64,000 nt of DNA from Membranipora membranacea (GCA_914767715.1 OU612070.1:17842025-17906024), one strand, 5' to 3'. Positions 35,305 through 49,473 are shown, counted from the stretch's first letter. Notes: generated by a model not told the origin, from the letters alone. Numbers and translations: made by a program.

Positions 35305-35628
35305 GTGAGCGGATAGATATAGGCCTACTATATTATGCTGAGACCGTTCAATAGATTACACTTAGTCCAAGGAACCTCAGAGCTTGGTGGTCCTAGTCTG
35401 AATAACGCAGTGAATAGAGAATGTCACAAAAACCAGCATGAATTCATTAAATGAATTCCAAACAGGTTTTTTTTTGTCAGCGTCATAACACAGAGGATAT
35501 ATCCTTATTCTGTGATCATAACTAGATATAGCGTCAACCCTTGTCATGTGGTGATCGATAGCAGGCTGATGTAGCATATGGCCATCTAGCTTCAGCGTAC
35601 GCTCACAATGACTGCATGATAAAGTGTA

Positions 35629-35747
35629 GACCAAGTTTGGTCTATTTGCCTGCATTCCGAGTTGCTCCCGATCCAATGGTCATTCCGCTGCGGCCTGACA
35701 GGTGGAAGGGAGCAACTGGAATGCAGGCAATTGGATCAAACTTGATC
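35629..35747. mobile_element. MITE with TA flanks
   Basis: A 119-bp element has inverted ends GACCAAGTTTGGTC and GATCAAACTTGATC and inner arms GCCTGCATTCC...TTGCTCCC. TA on each side suggests a Tc1/mariner-type insertion. Partial relatives begin at 37098 (GATCAAGTTTGAT) and end near 31018 (GGACCAAACTTGA). Confidence 0.6.
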
Positions 35748-35971
35748 TAGATAAAGCTAGATAGATGCTGCACCTAGTATATGTTTTGGGCTATAAGCAC
35801 CTTCACTGTCCAGATCTTCAGAATTCTGGATCCTAAAAATCTATGAAAAATATAAGACAGGTGTAATTGTTGGCAATAGATACTATAATGACTTATGCCA
35901 TGTAGCTACGTGTAGATATTTATTAAAATTTGAATTATATACCACAGTATTACTACCCTACTAATCGGCTC

Positions 35972-38900
35972 ATGGATACGGTGAGTAGTTTACTGCTTTT
36001 TAGCACAGTCGGCTTTCTGTGTGTTCTTTTATTGTCACTTCATAGCTGCTATAGATGCTGTTAGCTGTGGGGATTTGGGAGTCTGTGTTTTGCTTCATAG
36101 ATTGTTTCGGTCCTATGCTGGTTTACCCGCAAACAGACCACTGGCATGCTATGGTATGGTGAAGTGGCCATATAATTTTTCCTATTCATATAATTTTTTC
36201 TACATGTATAAATGATAACTTATGGATGAGTTTACAAGTTGTTTCTATCAGGGTGGTACTTGAAGATAGGTGCTTCTCTTTCCATGGGCTCAAAACTGGA
36301 TATATGAGAAATGGAAGTGTTTTTCCATTTTGATATAATCTGTGGTAAAAATGAGGTAGAAATGGTTTGAGCCCTAGAGTTAACTCTATGGTTTGAGCTA
36401 GTATACGCTTCCTCGAGTTTCTATGGCATTATTTTATTTGCAGTATAAAAAATAGATGGTAAGTAATGACTAGGTCATGTGACCGACCTATATTCCTGTC
36501 CCTCAGATCATTGCTCAGATACTGACTGTATCTACTTATTTCCTTTATGGTAGAAGACCAGAGGATCATACACATATTCTCACATTACAGACAAATCATC
36601 AAAAACAGCATTTTTTGATTAATTGCCGCATACCTATCAGTGACTATGAGATAGCTACTCTGCTGCAAAAAAAGAGAATATGCCGCTCAAAAGATATATA
36701 TATATATATATATCTATATATATATCTATATATATATATATTGATACTGCGGTCTTTACATTATATTATTCCTTCCAGCCCTGAGCAGATAATACTAGAC
36801 AGCTGTATTTTTTCCCTAGCAGAATGACAATGATTCAGCTATTAGATGGACAATAAAGATCCAACTTGCACATCAAAATCCCATCAAAATTTTTTTTCTC
36901 ATTTTTCGATTTATTTATTCGCAAGAAACTTCAAATTGAAAAAGTAAAATAAGGTGCTCATCAGATAGTTAGATACTACTAGTATATATATAAGTTATAG
37001 CTGATAGCTAATAGCTGGCTAGTTAATGTTTTGCTATATACACACAAATTATCACTAATCTTACAAGCTTATAACATGTTATTACAGTCAATAGCTAGAT
37101 CAAGTTTGATTCATTTTGCCAGCGATCTAGTCAATAGCCACATGCCCTATCAGGAGGAAGGCAAACTTTTCTGATGCTTTGTATTTCATGCTTCCGCTTT
37201 GGTTTTGAGGGTAGACTTGCTGTTTCTATTTTTTATAAATCAATACAACTCTTGACTGAAATTGATGGCTGGGTATTCCATCCATAAAACAGTTTATTAT
37301 GGAAATGAATAAACAAAAGAGGAATGTATTCAGTCCTTTTCCCTTTGCTGCTAATTAATTAAATAATTGTCATGATATAACCTTTGTATTGGTCAGTAGG
37401 AAAAATGACCGTTAGAAATCACAGATTTAGAATTGTGTGAGGAGTGGGGGGAGGAGGGGAACAATGAAGCGAAAAAGCGACCCTGGCAACACCCTATAAA
37501 AATGCCCATCCCTCTACAGATAAAGATATATTTATATATGCCTTATGGATAATACAATGTTTACATTATTTATGAAACGCTTGAGTCTACGTGATTACAT
37601 CAGCTATTTTGTTATTTGACAGCGGCGAGCAAACCAATATGATACGATAGCTTACAGAGACAGCAGATATCGATCAGCTGACGCCGCCGGCAGCAGCGCT
37701 GACAGTATGAGTCTGAGAAGGTCACTGTGCCGACTGTTTAATGTGAACACTTGTCTTCTTCTGGTCACTGTGTTCCTTATTGTCACCATGTATCTCAACA
37801 TGATGGCTCTCCACCTACACGTGGTATGTCATAGTACAGTCTGGTCTACAATATGAACTCAGGGCTGAGCTGCCATTTAAACGTGATATTTATCTAGTCT
37901 CTCATCCTAACATGAAACTTAATTTGAAGAGTAACTTTTCATAAATGGTTATGTATGCTATCGCTATAAATTGTAAGTAAGATATTTTAAATTCTATCAA
38001 ACCATTTGACGTCAGTCCTCAAGTAGATTAGAGAGGTCTCTGCTGATCCGTAGCCTACATTTATGCGTACAGTTGTCCCAAAAGTCTAAATTTAATTTTG
38101 TATTGAAAGTTTGAATTACTCCTCTATATTTTACCATCATGTTTATGTCACAACTCAAACTGTACACCATATATCATTTATAAACCCTAGTAATCTAAAA
38201 GCTCAGACGGCTGCAAATTCCAGTTTGGGGCATTTCAATATCAAAAATTCCCTTCTTGTCACAAACTGGCACTTGCAGCGTTCTGAGCACTGAGCTTTTA
38301 CCCTAGAGGAGTAAATGTTAGCTAGAGTTTAGTTGAGCCAAGGAGTAACAGCGAGCTTATTTGAGGGTGACTAAATGTTAGGAGTAACTGCCAACTCCTT
38401 GCTTGGTGTCCTTGCTATCATTTAATTTTAGCCTTGAATGTAGCTAGTTCAGGCTTGTGCGAATTGCATACATATACTCCTCAAGGTTATAATATTGACA
38501 TGGCGTGGTAAGTGGTGAGTTTATGTCAGAGTAGATGAGCTGCCAAATTCCCCTGATCATATGATTTATATTTATGACTCCTCTCTTTTTCTTTCTTCTG
38601 CCTGTGTGCCAAATCTGATTTATCACTGGTTGGAATCGATGTGTCGTGTCATAATATTATAGAATAGAACACTAGCAATAACGAATAATAGTATATGTCC
38701 CAAATAGTCTTCTCCATCTGATTGATTTCAGTTGTCTATTGACTCAATGAGAGACGTTAACGCGCCGCTATCTCAAGAATATTCTCTACCTGTGAGACTC
38801 GGACAACAAGAAATGAGAGACTCTGTAACTTACCGTGTGCTCACCAAAGATATGTTAGAAGATCACAAGAAGCTTGACATGCCTTCTAACAAGGTGCCTG

Positions 38901-41900
38901 AAAGTGAGGCGATGGGGCCAATGAGGTGTCTGAATACATGGCACGACTATGTATCTGAAAATCGGCCGCCTGACAATGCTAAAATTGAAAACAGGATACT
39001 TGTTGATATGAGGCAGACACAGGAATTGTTCTGATAAATATTTCATTATTCTTATGATTACACAGGACTGCAAAAATTCAACTCTGCTTTTCTCTCTACA
39101 TCTGCCAAATTCTTAGTCTCTCTGGGTGTCTTGATCCTGTATACAAATTTCACAAATAGACAACAGAAAACCATCTCGCTTAATAATTCTGAGATTTTTT
39201 ATATTTTAGGCTAAAAAAGATCTCACTCCAGTACCAGACCCTGCAGAGAAAGACAGGACTGATCAACAAGTGAGAAAATTAGAGGAGGTAAATTTTCTAT
39301 TTCTCTTCAGTAATTAAGGATACACATTCAAAGCAGTCTATAATTTCTGCGTCCTCAAATAATTGAAGCAGGAAATTAACTGATTGAGGCAACTGAAAGC
39401 ATCCTTTCTCTTTCTGTTCAGCCAAAGAAGAATCTCACTTCTAAAGCTGACAAGCAGCAGCCACAGAAGCATCAGCCACAGAAGCCAGTGATGGACCCAG
39501 CTAAGAGCTCAAAAGATGAAAAGAAGCCAGAGCCACTAGCTCACCCTAATAATAAGTTACCAGGGGACAAGCTTAAAACAGAGGATGAGAATCTTCTGAA
39601 AAATAAGACAGCGGTCACACAGAAAAAACCTACAGTGGTCACACAGAAAAAACCAACAGCAAAAGCACCCATAGCTAAAGCACCAATAGCTAAAGCACCA
39701 ATAGCTGAAGCATCACAGATTCATCGACACATAGACGGTATGTTGATTATGACATCACATGGACCACACCTGCTCTATTTTGAGTCCCTGATTCTGATAT
39801 TGGTGTCTGACCTGACACTCATCTCACTAGATGACAGAGATTCCTGCCATAAGTATCAGTCTCAGTAATATTACATTCTCTCTCTTATGTACACATAATG
39901 GCCCTCGCCCCTCCCTTACATGCAAATTTTGAAATTGTTCAGCCAAACACTTATCACCCAACTTGCATATTTATCCTGTTTTAACTTTCTGACAGGGTTT
40001 CTTGGCAAAGACGGTAAAATCATCCTCTTATGGACGCCACTTACACCAGAGAGGCCACTGTGGAATATCAAGTCATGGCGATTGACGAGTAAATGTGAAT
40101 ATAAATGTCAAGCTACAAACGACACCAGCTACCTGAGCAAAGCAGCGCTGGTACTGTTTAGGTAATTATCTAAAACCACCAGGAATTACCGGCGAGAGGT
40201 AAAGAAGGGTGTGTGAAAAATTAATTACGATGTTATGCAAGGTTTTCAAGTTTGAAACAAAAAACATTGCGTTGATCAACACAATTGAGATTAATTTTGT
40301 TTATTGGAACAAAGGGTGTGCTTCCCACCTCCACAAAAATGGAATGGGCGTTAGTTATGTTATTGAGGGTGTTGTTTATGTATCCAGTCACCTTTTAGTG
40401 TACAGTAGTTTTAGTGCTCAAACATCATATGCTCAGGAAGGGGAAACGTATTATTATTGTATTTGCTCAACTCAGGTAATTTACACTCTTATTCATAAGA
40501 ATGTTAACTTGTGAACTCATACATTGTTTCGATTATGATTTGTTGAACCGATCAAGTCAAGGACAGGTCAGGTCATGTATGTATGTTTGTGTGCGTGTGT
40601 GTGTGTGTGTATGTATGTATGATTTTGTGTTCCTCTTAAAATCTGCAGTATGATGTACTGGAGTGAATTCCTCAAGGAAAAAAGGGTTACCAGTAAAATA
40701 CACAGGAGTAAAATATAAAATGATAAGAATGGTTACTAAATATTATGATAGAAATTAGAACATTTATAAAGAAAAGTATTGCGTAGCCTCTCTGTCCTAC
40801 AGCGGGGCATCTGGGTTGCCAGCGACACCCAAGTCTGTCGCCCACTCCTCCCAATTACTAGCTTGTTGAGTGGGTGCTCCTTATCATTGAAAATATTGGT
40901 CATGGTGTTACATGATAGGTAAGCTATAAAGTCTATGAGGAATTGCATCACTAATCATATACACGAGACTTGGGCCTGTAGGTCCCCTTATACAAGCTCA
41001 GGACAACCAAGGGTAACTATGTGGTATCTACTGCTTATAGCACAAGTCAGTAAAAATAAACATATTTTAGTATCCCCGACATTATACATTCTACTTACAG
41101 CCTATTACATTCTACCAATCTCACTCACACCTAAACTATATCTACCATGAATCAGACAACCACAGTGGTTGTCTGATTCATGGTAGATAAAGTTATAGTG
41201 ACTGCTCTCAAATCTCAAGTAGAACCCTTACTGGGTTGTGCAATACGCATCAGAGCTAAACTATACAATATACAAAAATTTTTTTTTTTTTTGTGCAGGA
41301 GGTATAAACATTTGTTTAGGGTTAATAAATTCATACTCAAGCTAGACCCAGTTCAGTACACTTGATCAGCGTTGGCGATTAGCATATTTTCAGTTTGAAG
41401 TTTGGGTTGGGATCACTTAATGCCCACGACAGTACATCCATATAGGCACTATTTACATGAACTGACAAGTGAATTATTTTTTATCCAATTCTATTTTGAT
41501 GTTTAATCGGGGTGGTTGGCAAATAATCGTTACTGGCAAATTTCTAATGCAACACAATAGGTCTGAAAATCAGGTGAGACAACCCTATATTTATTTGTTA
41601 TCTCCTAATAACCTACTGGAATACTAACAGCACTTACTCAGATTAACATCTTCATGTGTTGGTTTTGTTTAATTTTAGACTGAGAATGCTAAAAGAAGTA
41701 AAAGGGATGTATCTGCGGGAATTTCTGACTGTGTACGACGTGAACGATTTACCCAAACAGAAAGCTGATCATCAAGTATGGGTTGATGTGAATCAGGTCA
41801 GTCCAGTATATACAATAATCACCCACTCTAATAAGCATGTGGCCTGTTAAGAGTTACGGGGGGGGGGGTCATCTCATTGTATACAAGATAGCACCACTTG

Positions 41901-43569
41901 ATTTGCCAACGTTATTTAAATAATGTCCTTCAGTATTGGGTCGCCTGAATATAGATTTGCAGTGATGTCAGAATGGAGATAAGAATAAAGAGTGACACTT
42001 AATAGACAGGTGCCCAATATGTAGTCTTAACAAGGTCACTGGTTAAATCAGCCTCTGTCAAAATAAGGTCAGGCTAGGCGCAATGATGGTAACCCCTTAG
42101 TAGTATGAACATAGAAGACAACTCCAAAATACATGCACAGCATCATGACAAAAAACCTTATGATAGGAATACTCCGCTGTGATTGCGGTGACATCACACT
42201 TGAACTACTTTTTCACAGTATTATTTTACTTTCAGGAGTCACCTATGTATTCACACTCGGATGAGGAGTTATCTGGAGTAGATAAAGCATTTGACTACAT
42301 TGCATCATACCACAGCGCATCAGACTACACATATGATTACAAATTACTACATCGTGAAAAGCAAAGCCCATCTAAACCTATAAATTACTCTGCAGGAAAA
42401 ACTAAGATGGCCATATGGTTCGTTTGGTTATTGCTTTTACTTCCAATCAGTTAAAACTAATCTGTTACACCGAATATTGTTTCAATGATATGATCCTATA
42501 TGGTACGTATGGCAACAAAGCCTATTGGTTGTCTTTGCGCTACTTTCAACACTAAAAAAAGGGAGCTTGTCACCTAAACTCAGGTTTTTTTTATCCAATT
42601 CGCATGATTTGAAGTTGCTCCCCCTCGAGCCACAAGAATCTCACAATTACTGTGGGAGCAAGAAGCAAAGAGTCTCCTTGGTGGGAGTAACCTAGCTTGC
42701 AGGCAAATTAGAGGAAGCTGATCTATATGTTTGACTGTTGAATTTTGAAATGAAATCAGATGACTTGATATGAGTATTATAAAAAGCGAACTGAATTATC
42801 CATTGTATGAGTTCTGTCCCCTTCAAGTGTATCTAGAATGTTAATCGTTATTATATTCATTTATTGCCTTAGCACCTTGTTAGCCCATGTCCATGAAAAA
42901 GATATAAAACCAGAACAGGAAATCTACCTAGATTCAATTTTGCGATGTCACTTTGGAAATTCCTGTTAAAATTAAATACAATGTTTCTATTGTTTTATTT
43001 GTTTCAGGTACGTGTCCCACTGTGATGCATTGTCAGGCAGACAGAGTTATGTGACTGAGCTTCAAAAGTACAACATAACAGTAGATATATTTGGTAAATG
43101 TAGCGGTTTAAAAGATGGATGTAACCATACCGACTTAGAGTGCATTCACAAAATACGTTCCAAATACAGGTTCTATCTAGCGTTCGAGAATAGTATATGC
43201 AGTGAATACATCACTGAAAAATATTGGAATACCCTCAACTCCATTAGTTACAATATACCTGTAGCACTGGGGGCAAAACCAGAGGAGTATAAGAGTTTGT
43301 CGCCCCCAAACTCATTTCTACACGTTAGAAACTTCACTAGTCCAAAGCTGTTAGCTGAATATATGCATAAAGTAGCAAAAGATGACAAACTATTCAACTC
43401 ATATCATTCATGGAGGGAATCTTACGAACTTTACAAGCCTCCCGTTGAGGAGTTTGATTGCTGGTTATGTAGGATGGCATATGAGCAGCCTACTAAAAAA
43501 CATCCGTCATACTCAGAGTTCTGGAGCAGAAAGCACCTTTGTGAGGAGCGAACAGAACCTACTGTCTGA
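35972..43569 (+). CDS. alpha-1,3-fucosyltransferase-like glycosyltransferase (GT10)
   Basis: Nine exons join in frame to about 597 residues: 35972-35980, 37623-37823, 38732-38893, 39210-39287, 39422-39737, 39996-40161, 41679-41796, 42236-42417 and 43008-43569. It is a type II Golgi enzyme expected to move fucose from GDP-fucose to GlcNAc or glucose of glycans. A short cytoplasmic tail is followed by a membrane anchor (LLLVTVFLIVTMYLNMMAL). The stem is long, Lys/Pro-rich and low complexity, with repeats VTQKKPT and AKAPI. The catalytic domain starts near KIILLWTPL and carries VWVDVNQESP, the SHCDALSGRQ stretch and the GT10 hallmark FYLAFENS with EYITEKYW. The donor closing exon 3 (38894, GTGCCT) is weak; without it the frame stops at 39032. 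Confidence 0.9.
36373..36390. mobile_element. 18-bp mini-palindrome with 8-bp direct repeats
   Basis: CCTAGAGTTAACTCTATG differs from a perfect palindrome at one base. It is bounded by GTTTGAGC on both sides (36365-36372 and 36391-36398). It lies in the first fucosyltransferase intron. Confidence 0.65.
36691..36742. repeat. TA/TATC microsatellite
   Basis: A run of TATATA interrupted by TATC units lies in the first fucosyltransferase intron. Confidence 0.8.
39609..39714 (+). repeat. coding short repeats in the fucosyltransferase stem
   Basis: Exon 5 has two copies of a GTCACACAGAAAAAACC unit and then three of a GCACC(A/C)ATAGCTAA unit. They translate to VTQKKPT and AKAPI repeats and lengthen the stem between membrane and catalytic domain. 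Confidence 0.8.
40576..40622. repeat. GT/GTAT microsatellite
   Basis: Mixed GTAT and GT repeats lie in a fucosyltransferase intron. Confidence 0.8.
41139..41189. repeat. perfect 51-bp palindrome
   Basis: Arms of 24 bp (TATCTACCATGAATC... and its exact reverse complement) surround a 3-base CAG centre. It lies in a fucosyltransferase intron. TA at each end could be a target duplication. The perfect match implies recent origin. Confidence 0.65.
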
Positions 43570-44204
43570 CGTAATAGATAGTTAAATGATAGATGGATAG
43601 ATATTTTATTTTGGTAATTCAATTCAATGTCAAACAATATTGCTATAAATGTACTGAGTGACTAAATTTCTTATGGTGTATCTCTTGCATCTTTTACCGC
43701 CCCTCTCAATGAAACAGCTTCATCATTCCTACGGATTGATATCATCATTCAGTTACTCAGTTTGTTCAATTTTACGATCTCTCTCTACTCCCCCCCCCAC
43801 CGCCTTATTAGATATAAAATACAAGCTCGTTTGACTGGTGCTTTTATAAATCATAGAATTGTTTTCAAAATTGAGAAATAAAGCATCAAACTCTCTTTAC
43901 ATTGCATTATATATTATATTATATACATCTTATTTTAAACGATATGACTGCTCAGCCTGACCGTTTGATTCTGTCCAGTCTGTGCCAGATGCATATACAG
44001 TAATTGTAGCAGCTTATTTGTAACATCAAGATCAACAAACAGACTGTAAAAGGAGTAAAAGGTGCTGCATGGTTAAACAGATACATACATGTAGCAACGT
44101 AAACTGCAAATCACTAAGATCATGAATTTACTTAGAAAAATAGGAGTTATGTGCCCAATAAATGAAAGATAATAATCCTTATTCATAGCTAAGAAATGAT
44201 GGCT

Positions 44205-47200
44205 TTATTCAGTGCTTTCCTCATGCTCGTCTTTACTGCCTTCCATCGAAGGCTCTGCTGGCTTGACGTTGGTTATCTGTATATTTCTTCCACTCAATCT
44301 CATCAAAATGAGGAAACTGACAAATATTATCAACTGGAAAAGAGACCATGTAGTTGATCAGCGATGAATTGGACCATTCTCCCTGATTGGACAAAGTGGA
44401 ACCAATATTTTATTCAAGTGGCCATGGAACACGGGATATACGGCATGTCATCAAGAAAAACAATTGCTTATCAGTCATCATTCATGGGAAGAAGGTTAGG
44501 TTCAGCATCCTTCTGTATGCATGACAAGGATTGATAAATAACAACGACCAGCGTTAGGTTTATATCAGCCAGACATCCAAGGTCACCTTACCAGAGCAGT
44601 GTGGAGAAAGGCAGATATAGTAACACTCCACTCAAAGCTCAGATGTTGTGTTAGTGCACCAGATACTGGGGGACCAACCATCGCCCCTAAAGCCCATCCA
44701 GCTGTGATCATACTAGATATCTGCGCGTATGTTTGTGCACTTCCTACATCATGTCCATATTCTCTGTATGGACACACGAAAACAAATTCATCTGTTTGAA
44801 ATATAAAATGTTTTATTTTTATTTATTTTTTTGTCTCATTTTCATGTAGGGCGCCAGTCTAATTTTTCTTTTCTATTTATTTCTATATTGTAGCGCATTT
44901 TTTGACAATTATTTTCACTCCAGGGCATCAATGATATATGATTCTGATATATGGAGGAAAAAATAGAGCCTAGCCTATCCTAGAATAATCAAACCAGTAT
45001 AGGATTTTAACCATTCGGTTAGGCAACAAGTGTTCACTGCCCACATCACTTCCCGGCAAAAGACAGAGTTGTTTGCCATGTTATATTATATCAGGTATTT
45101 GATATATTTGTCCGAATATGTTGACAGGAATTTACCTTGCTAAAGAGAGAACTATCTGGAACAGTGATACATAGAGGAACGGTAGATTGAAGCAGCTCAA
45201 GACGTAGAAAACTTCTGTCGATACTAAGTAGCTACAAGGAATAAAAGCGGTCATCAAAATGAAAATTGTCTGTATTTGGATCTTATACAACTTGAAACTT
45301 TTAACTTATTAGCAATTTTATTTGAGGTACCGGTACTCACTGTTTGTGGTTGAATAGCTGATCAAAGAAAGGGGCAGGACACATGAACAGGAAACACAGA
45401 ATAAGAGTTATCCAGTTAATAATCATTGAAGTGAACACATATCCCTGTAAGAAAAAAAAACATACAGAAATGTACTGTGAAGATAAGAGTAAGTAATGTT
45501 AGACATGAGTCTCAGTGTACTGTAAATATGACAATGTCTTAGATGGACAAGTTTATTGCCTGTTATTGTTTTAATTCTCAAATTGTAACAGAGAAAAGAA
45601 TATTTAAAAGGCTGTGTTTTAAGGCGCCGGATACCTGAGTTTTGCTAAATCCTTTCGCTGCCAGATGGGACAGACTTGCCCTAAGTTACCAGGTGGTTAG
45701 CCCTTACCTTATTTGTTACTATGGACGCAGGTATATTCCCAATCATATATGCCAAAGCAGCCGCAGAATATAGCAAACTCCATGTAGATACGGTTACATC
45801 AAACTATCACAGTGCAATATAATACATATTATTCAGAATTAGTTTGAAAAGAAAGTATCATTGTAGAGTAACAGCAGAACATTTCTTAGATGGTAATTAT
45901 GAGCCACCCCGAATATCAACATATCATATACAGTTGGAAAGCTGCCGAGAATTGAATGTGAATACCTACAAAAATGTGATTTGATGACGTTGAGTCATTT
46001 AAGTGAAGAAATGTGGTGTAAACTGCTGTTTTTGTCAACGCAGATGGAGGAGTCACGTTAATTGTCCGTAAAATGTATGATTGGTCTAAAGTGACTTTTT
46101 TCATGATGTCATACTAAGAATTATTTTTGTGAGTTAGTGAAAGTATGTGAAATTTCAATCATTTATAACAGTAACAGATCATAGGCTTGAAACAAAACGA
46201 ATTAAGAATTTTTTGTTAAAGGACGCTTCAAAAGACATAGCTTGCATAATACTTCCACAATAGACTATCGATTTCAGCTAAGATCTGTGTCACTTTTGAA
46301 TAGTGTGAAACACGTTGTCCAAATTACTTTTATTGTGTCCAAACCTATTTTGTTGAAGCTCTCACATACTTATCTGTTTTATGAACCATGGTGCGCACAG
46401 GAAATGCCAACACAATCCTTCATTGCATAAATTTATTTTTCCTGAATTTTACCCCAAATAATGCTCAAAGCTTCTTTATAAGGGCCTTTTGAAGGCATTT
46501 TCGAGCATACTGTTGCGTGAACATTAGGAAAACAGGATAGTTAGCTCAAGGCTCTGTTGGCATTGGTGTGCACCATGGTAAATAAAAATAAAAATTACCA
46601 TGATATATTGGTTGGTTCAAATAAAAAAATAATATTGATGATTTATGAAATCAATCATCAGTTCAAACTAGCTTACACTTTCTCAATTATTCTTTGAAAA
46701 AGTGATGAATTGAACATTACCGTTTCAACAACCCAAGCTGCAACCATTGTCGTCCTTCCCTGATAACTTAACTGTCCAACAGAGCAGACAAGAAATAAGA
46801 TGAACATGCCAGGTATCCGTATAAGGTCCAGAAAACTCTTCCTCTTTTCCTGCTTAAAATCGTCGACTGAAAGTTATACAAATTTTATCAGTCCCCTCTA
46901 TAGAATAATTATGAATATGTTGGCACTCGATTGCTTGTTATGTTATGACCTTATGAGTATGATCTACCAGGCACACAATTAATCAGCTAGGAAATAATTG
47001 GCCTTTCCCCTTTTTGTTCCTTTTTTCTTCCATAGCTTAATTTTTAAAGTTAGTGATAATGCTATTTCTATTTGGGCATCAAAATCCGCATTCTGATGAT
47101 TTTCCATGTTCTTGGTAGGTTATATGCTATTGATAATCCCATCACACAAACTTTTAATATACAGATATTTTGCATTTAAAATAGGAGGCCTAACGAACAT

Positions 47201-49267
47201 ACTCACTGGCTTTTGGATAGAAAATGGATAATACTCACCAATGTTAGGTACAGTTAAGTATGTCAGTAGAGCGCTCGATATTACTAAAGATCCTGATATG
47301 ATGAATGTCAAGCTGTATCCAACAAGCTGTAATAATAAAAATTGGAAAAAAATGTTGGGTCTGCATATTAATAATATTCTGGTAATTTTCATATCCTTGG
47401 CCATTATTTTACCACAATTAACAAATTTATGAGAATTGGCTCCAAAAATCACTTCAGGGACAGATAATTGGTGAGTCTGACGGCCGACGCTATAAATATA
47501 AGACTGCTAACTGCTGAGTTTATTGATAAGATGCTTAGACCAATGCCGTAGGACAATGAGAACAGTTATGTTCTTCCGGTTGAGGAGGGATATAATATTT
47601 GACTCGCCTCGAAACCAACCACCAGAGGGAACTTAAGATGAAGGTATAGAATGAAGAAAAAATCTGCTAAGAAATCACCTTATATAAAGCGCCACCTATC
47701 AATGCTCCCATCATAGAACCTGATCCATCAACTATCTCAATCCAACCCTAAAAAAGAGCATAACAATTACGTTTTATAGAGTTTTACAGAAACCCGGTCA
47801 CAGCATGCTTTATTTTATTCCATGAAGCCACCCGTCTCATTTTGTTTTATATTTAATATTTTCATCATGATCTATTTTATAACAGGTATATATACATTAT
47901 CTGGTCAATTTGTGGGGAAGACAAATATGTAAAGATTCATAATCCATAAGGGTAAAAGTACCAGCACACGTACAAATATGGTGGCGTTAGTGTAGGATTT
48001 AGCCTTCAGCGTAATAGAGGCACTGGATACTGATATTAAAGCTGCTCCAGCTCCAGATAGTCCTCTCATAACCATACATAGAATGAATAATACGATTGGC
48101 AACCCATCGATATATCCAGCTAACCTAAAACAACACAATATATCCAACTAACCTAAGACAACTTGATATCCAAAAACAAATAGCCAACAATTAACAATTG
48201 AATGAACTGGTAAAATTTTTCTATGTCCACCTTTCTGTACAACCTCAATAAATATCCCAATGCGGGAATCATAACACTAACAAAGAAAAGTCTAGTGAGT
48301 TAGCCTTCTTTGAGTAGTAGGATGACAGTTTTTTGTTCAAAAAGTATATGAGATTGCATTAAAATGTAATTGCTTATGATATGAGCCATCCTGCCTGGAA
48401 ACCTCTGGATAGATAAAAATTTCCTGACTCAATGGTCATAGTTTTGCAAAAATTAAATTAGGGCAGTACAGGGACCGAAACCTTGTCCAAGATTACCTGG
48501 AAACCAATGTGAACACTTGATTGGTATATTTTGTCTCGGTTCGTTCTCATACGCATATATATGTATACACAGATATACTCACCATTATTAAAATAAATAA
48601 GATCAATCACCGTTTTATAATACAAACCCGAATGCTATTGCAGACAGTCCACACAATGATGCGCCAAGAATAAGTGACCTCTTTGCCGAAATTTTCAGAA
48701 TCTAAAATCATGTATAGGACAGCTATACCGATACAGCTAATACAGCTAATAATCACAGATCTTAGGATGCTACTTGTTATTGACCGATGATATTTTTTTT
48801 TTTGCATTCACCATCATCCAATTCATTTATGTTATTAATTTTCACCAGTAGATTTCATGATGATGTTTATTCCTGAATCTACTTTTATATAAAAAACTGG
48901 ATTTTTGTATATCAGAGAAGAAATCAGATTTATTTGATTTGTGAACATCATGATCAGCATCACTCACCACCATACTGCTGAATGGAGCCATAATCAGCCT
49001 TGCAAGATCATAGCACCCGAATATCAATCCTACTTGAAGCTCTCCAAGATTTTTGTTTTTAGTTGCCTCGTATCCAAAGAACTGCATAGGCATAGTGTCT
49101 ATTGTAAGTCCGAGAAAATTAACTGATAGAGCCATTATGATGATTGCTGTTTCTTTAAGTTTCGAGTTTACTCCATATGCAAACTTTGCTTCTTCTCCCA
49201 ACAATAAACTGTTTTCTGTTTCTTCTTCTATTATGTCATAACATGGTACATTACTTTCCTTCGCCAT
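44205..49267 (-). CDS. major facilitator transporter, SLC18B1-like
   Basis: Twelve exons on the minus strand give 486 residues: 48968-49267, 48628-48701, 48241-48276, 47974-48124, 47679-47747, 47239-47326, 46721-46866, 45708-45803, 45341-45444, 45136-45231, 44592-44763 and 44205-44333. The N-terminal domain has the TM1 stretch NFLGLTIDTMPMQFFGYEAT, LQVGLIFGCYDLARLIMAPF and a motif A-like loop. RGLSGAGAALISVSSASI and the motif C-like DGSGSMMGALIGGALYK follow. The C-terminal half has AGWALGAMVGPPVSGAL. The order matches SLC18B1-type MFS exporters, proton-driven carriers of polyamines or amines in vesicles in better-known animals. The tail is acidic. The donor of the 36-bp exon (GTACAG) was chosen for frame and is the least certain. 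The Polinton starts 186 bp upstream of the ATG. Confidence 0.88.
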
Positions 49268-49446
49268 GGCTCCTCGATCAAACAATGCACAAACGAGAAG
49301 TCAAGAGCTGGTTTAAGTGCATTTGGTTTTAAAGTATCTGTAACCTTTGTCCTTACAGCAATATAATGTTACCTTATGCTCTTAAGGTTGAACCCTGGAG
49401 AAAGTTAACCAGGCCGCAAGTTTATCAATCTTATTTTTGGCTGCTT

Positions 49447-49452
49447 CACCTC
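49447..49452. repeat. Polinton target-site duplication, left (CACCTC)
   Basis: CACCTC immediately precedes the element's first bases AGTAGTATAT and is repeated after the last bases at 58898-58903. Six-bp duplications and AG-starting termini are typical of Polintons. Confidence 0.85.
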
Positions 49453-49473
49453 AGTAGTATATACGATGCACTT

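Noticed and set aside
38338-38401. CAAGGAGTAAC...ACTCCTTG pair resembling a mini-palindrome
   Set aside because: The ends match the family but the flanks show no direct repeat, so insertion is not supported.
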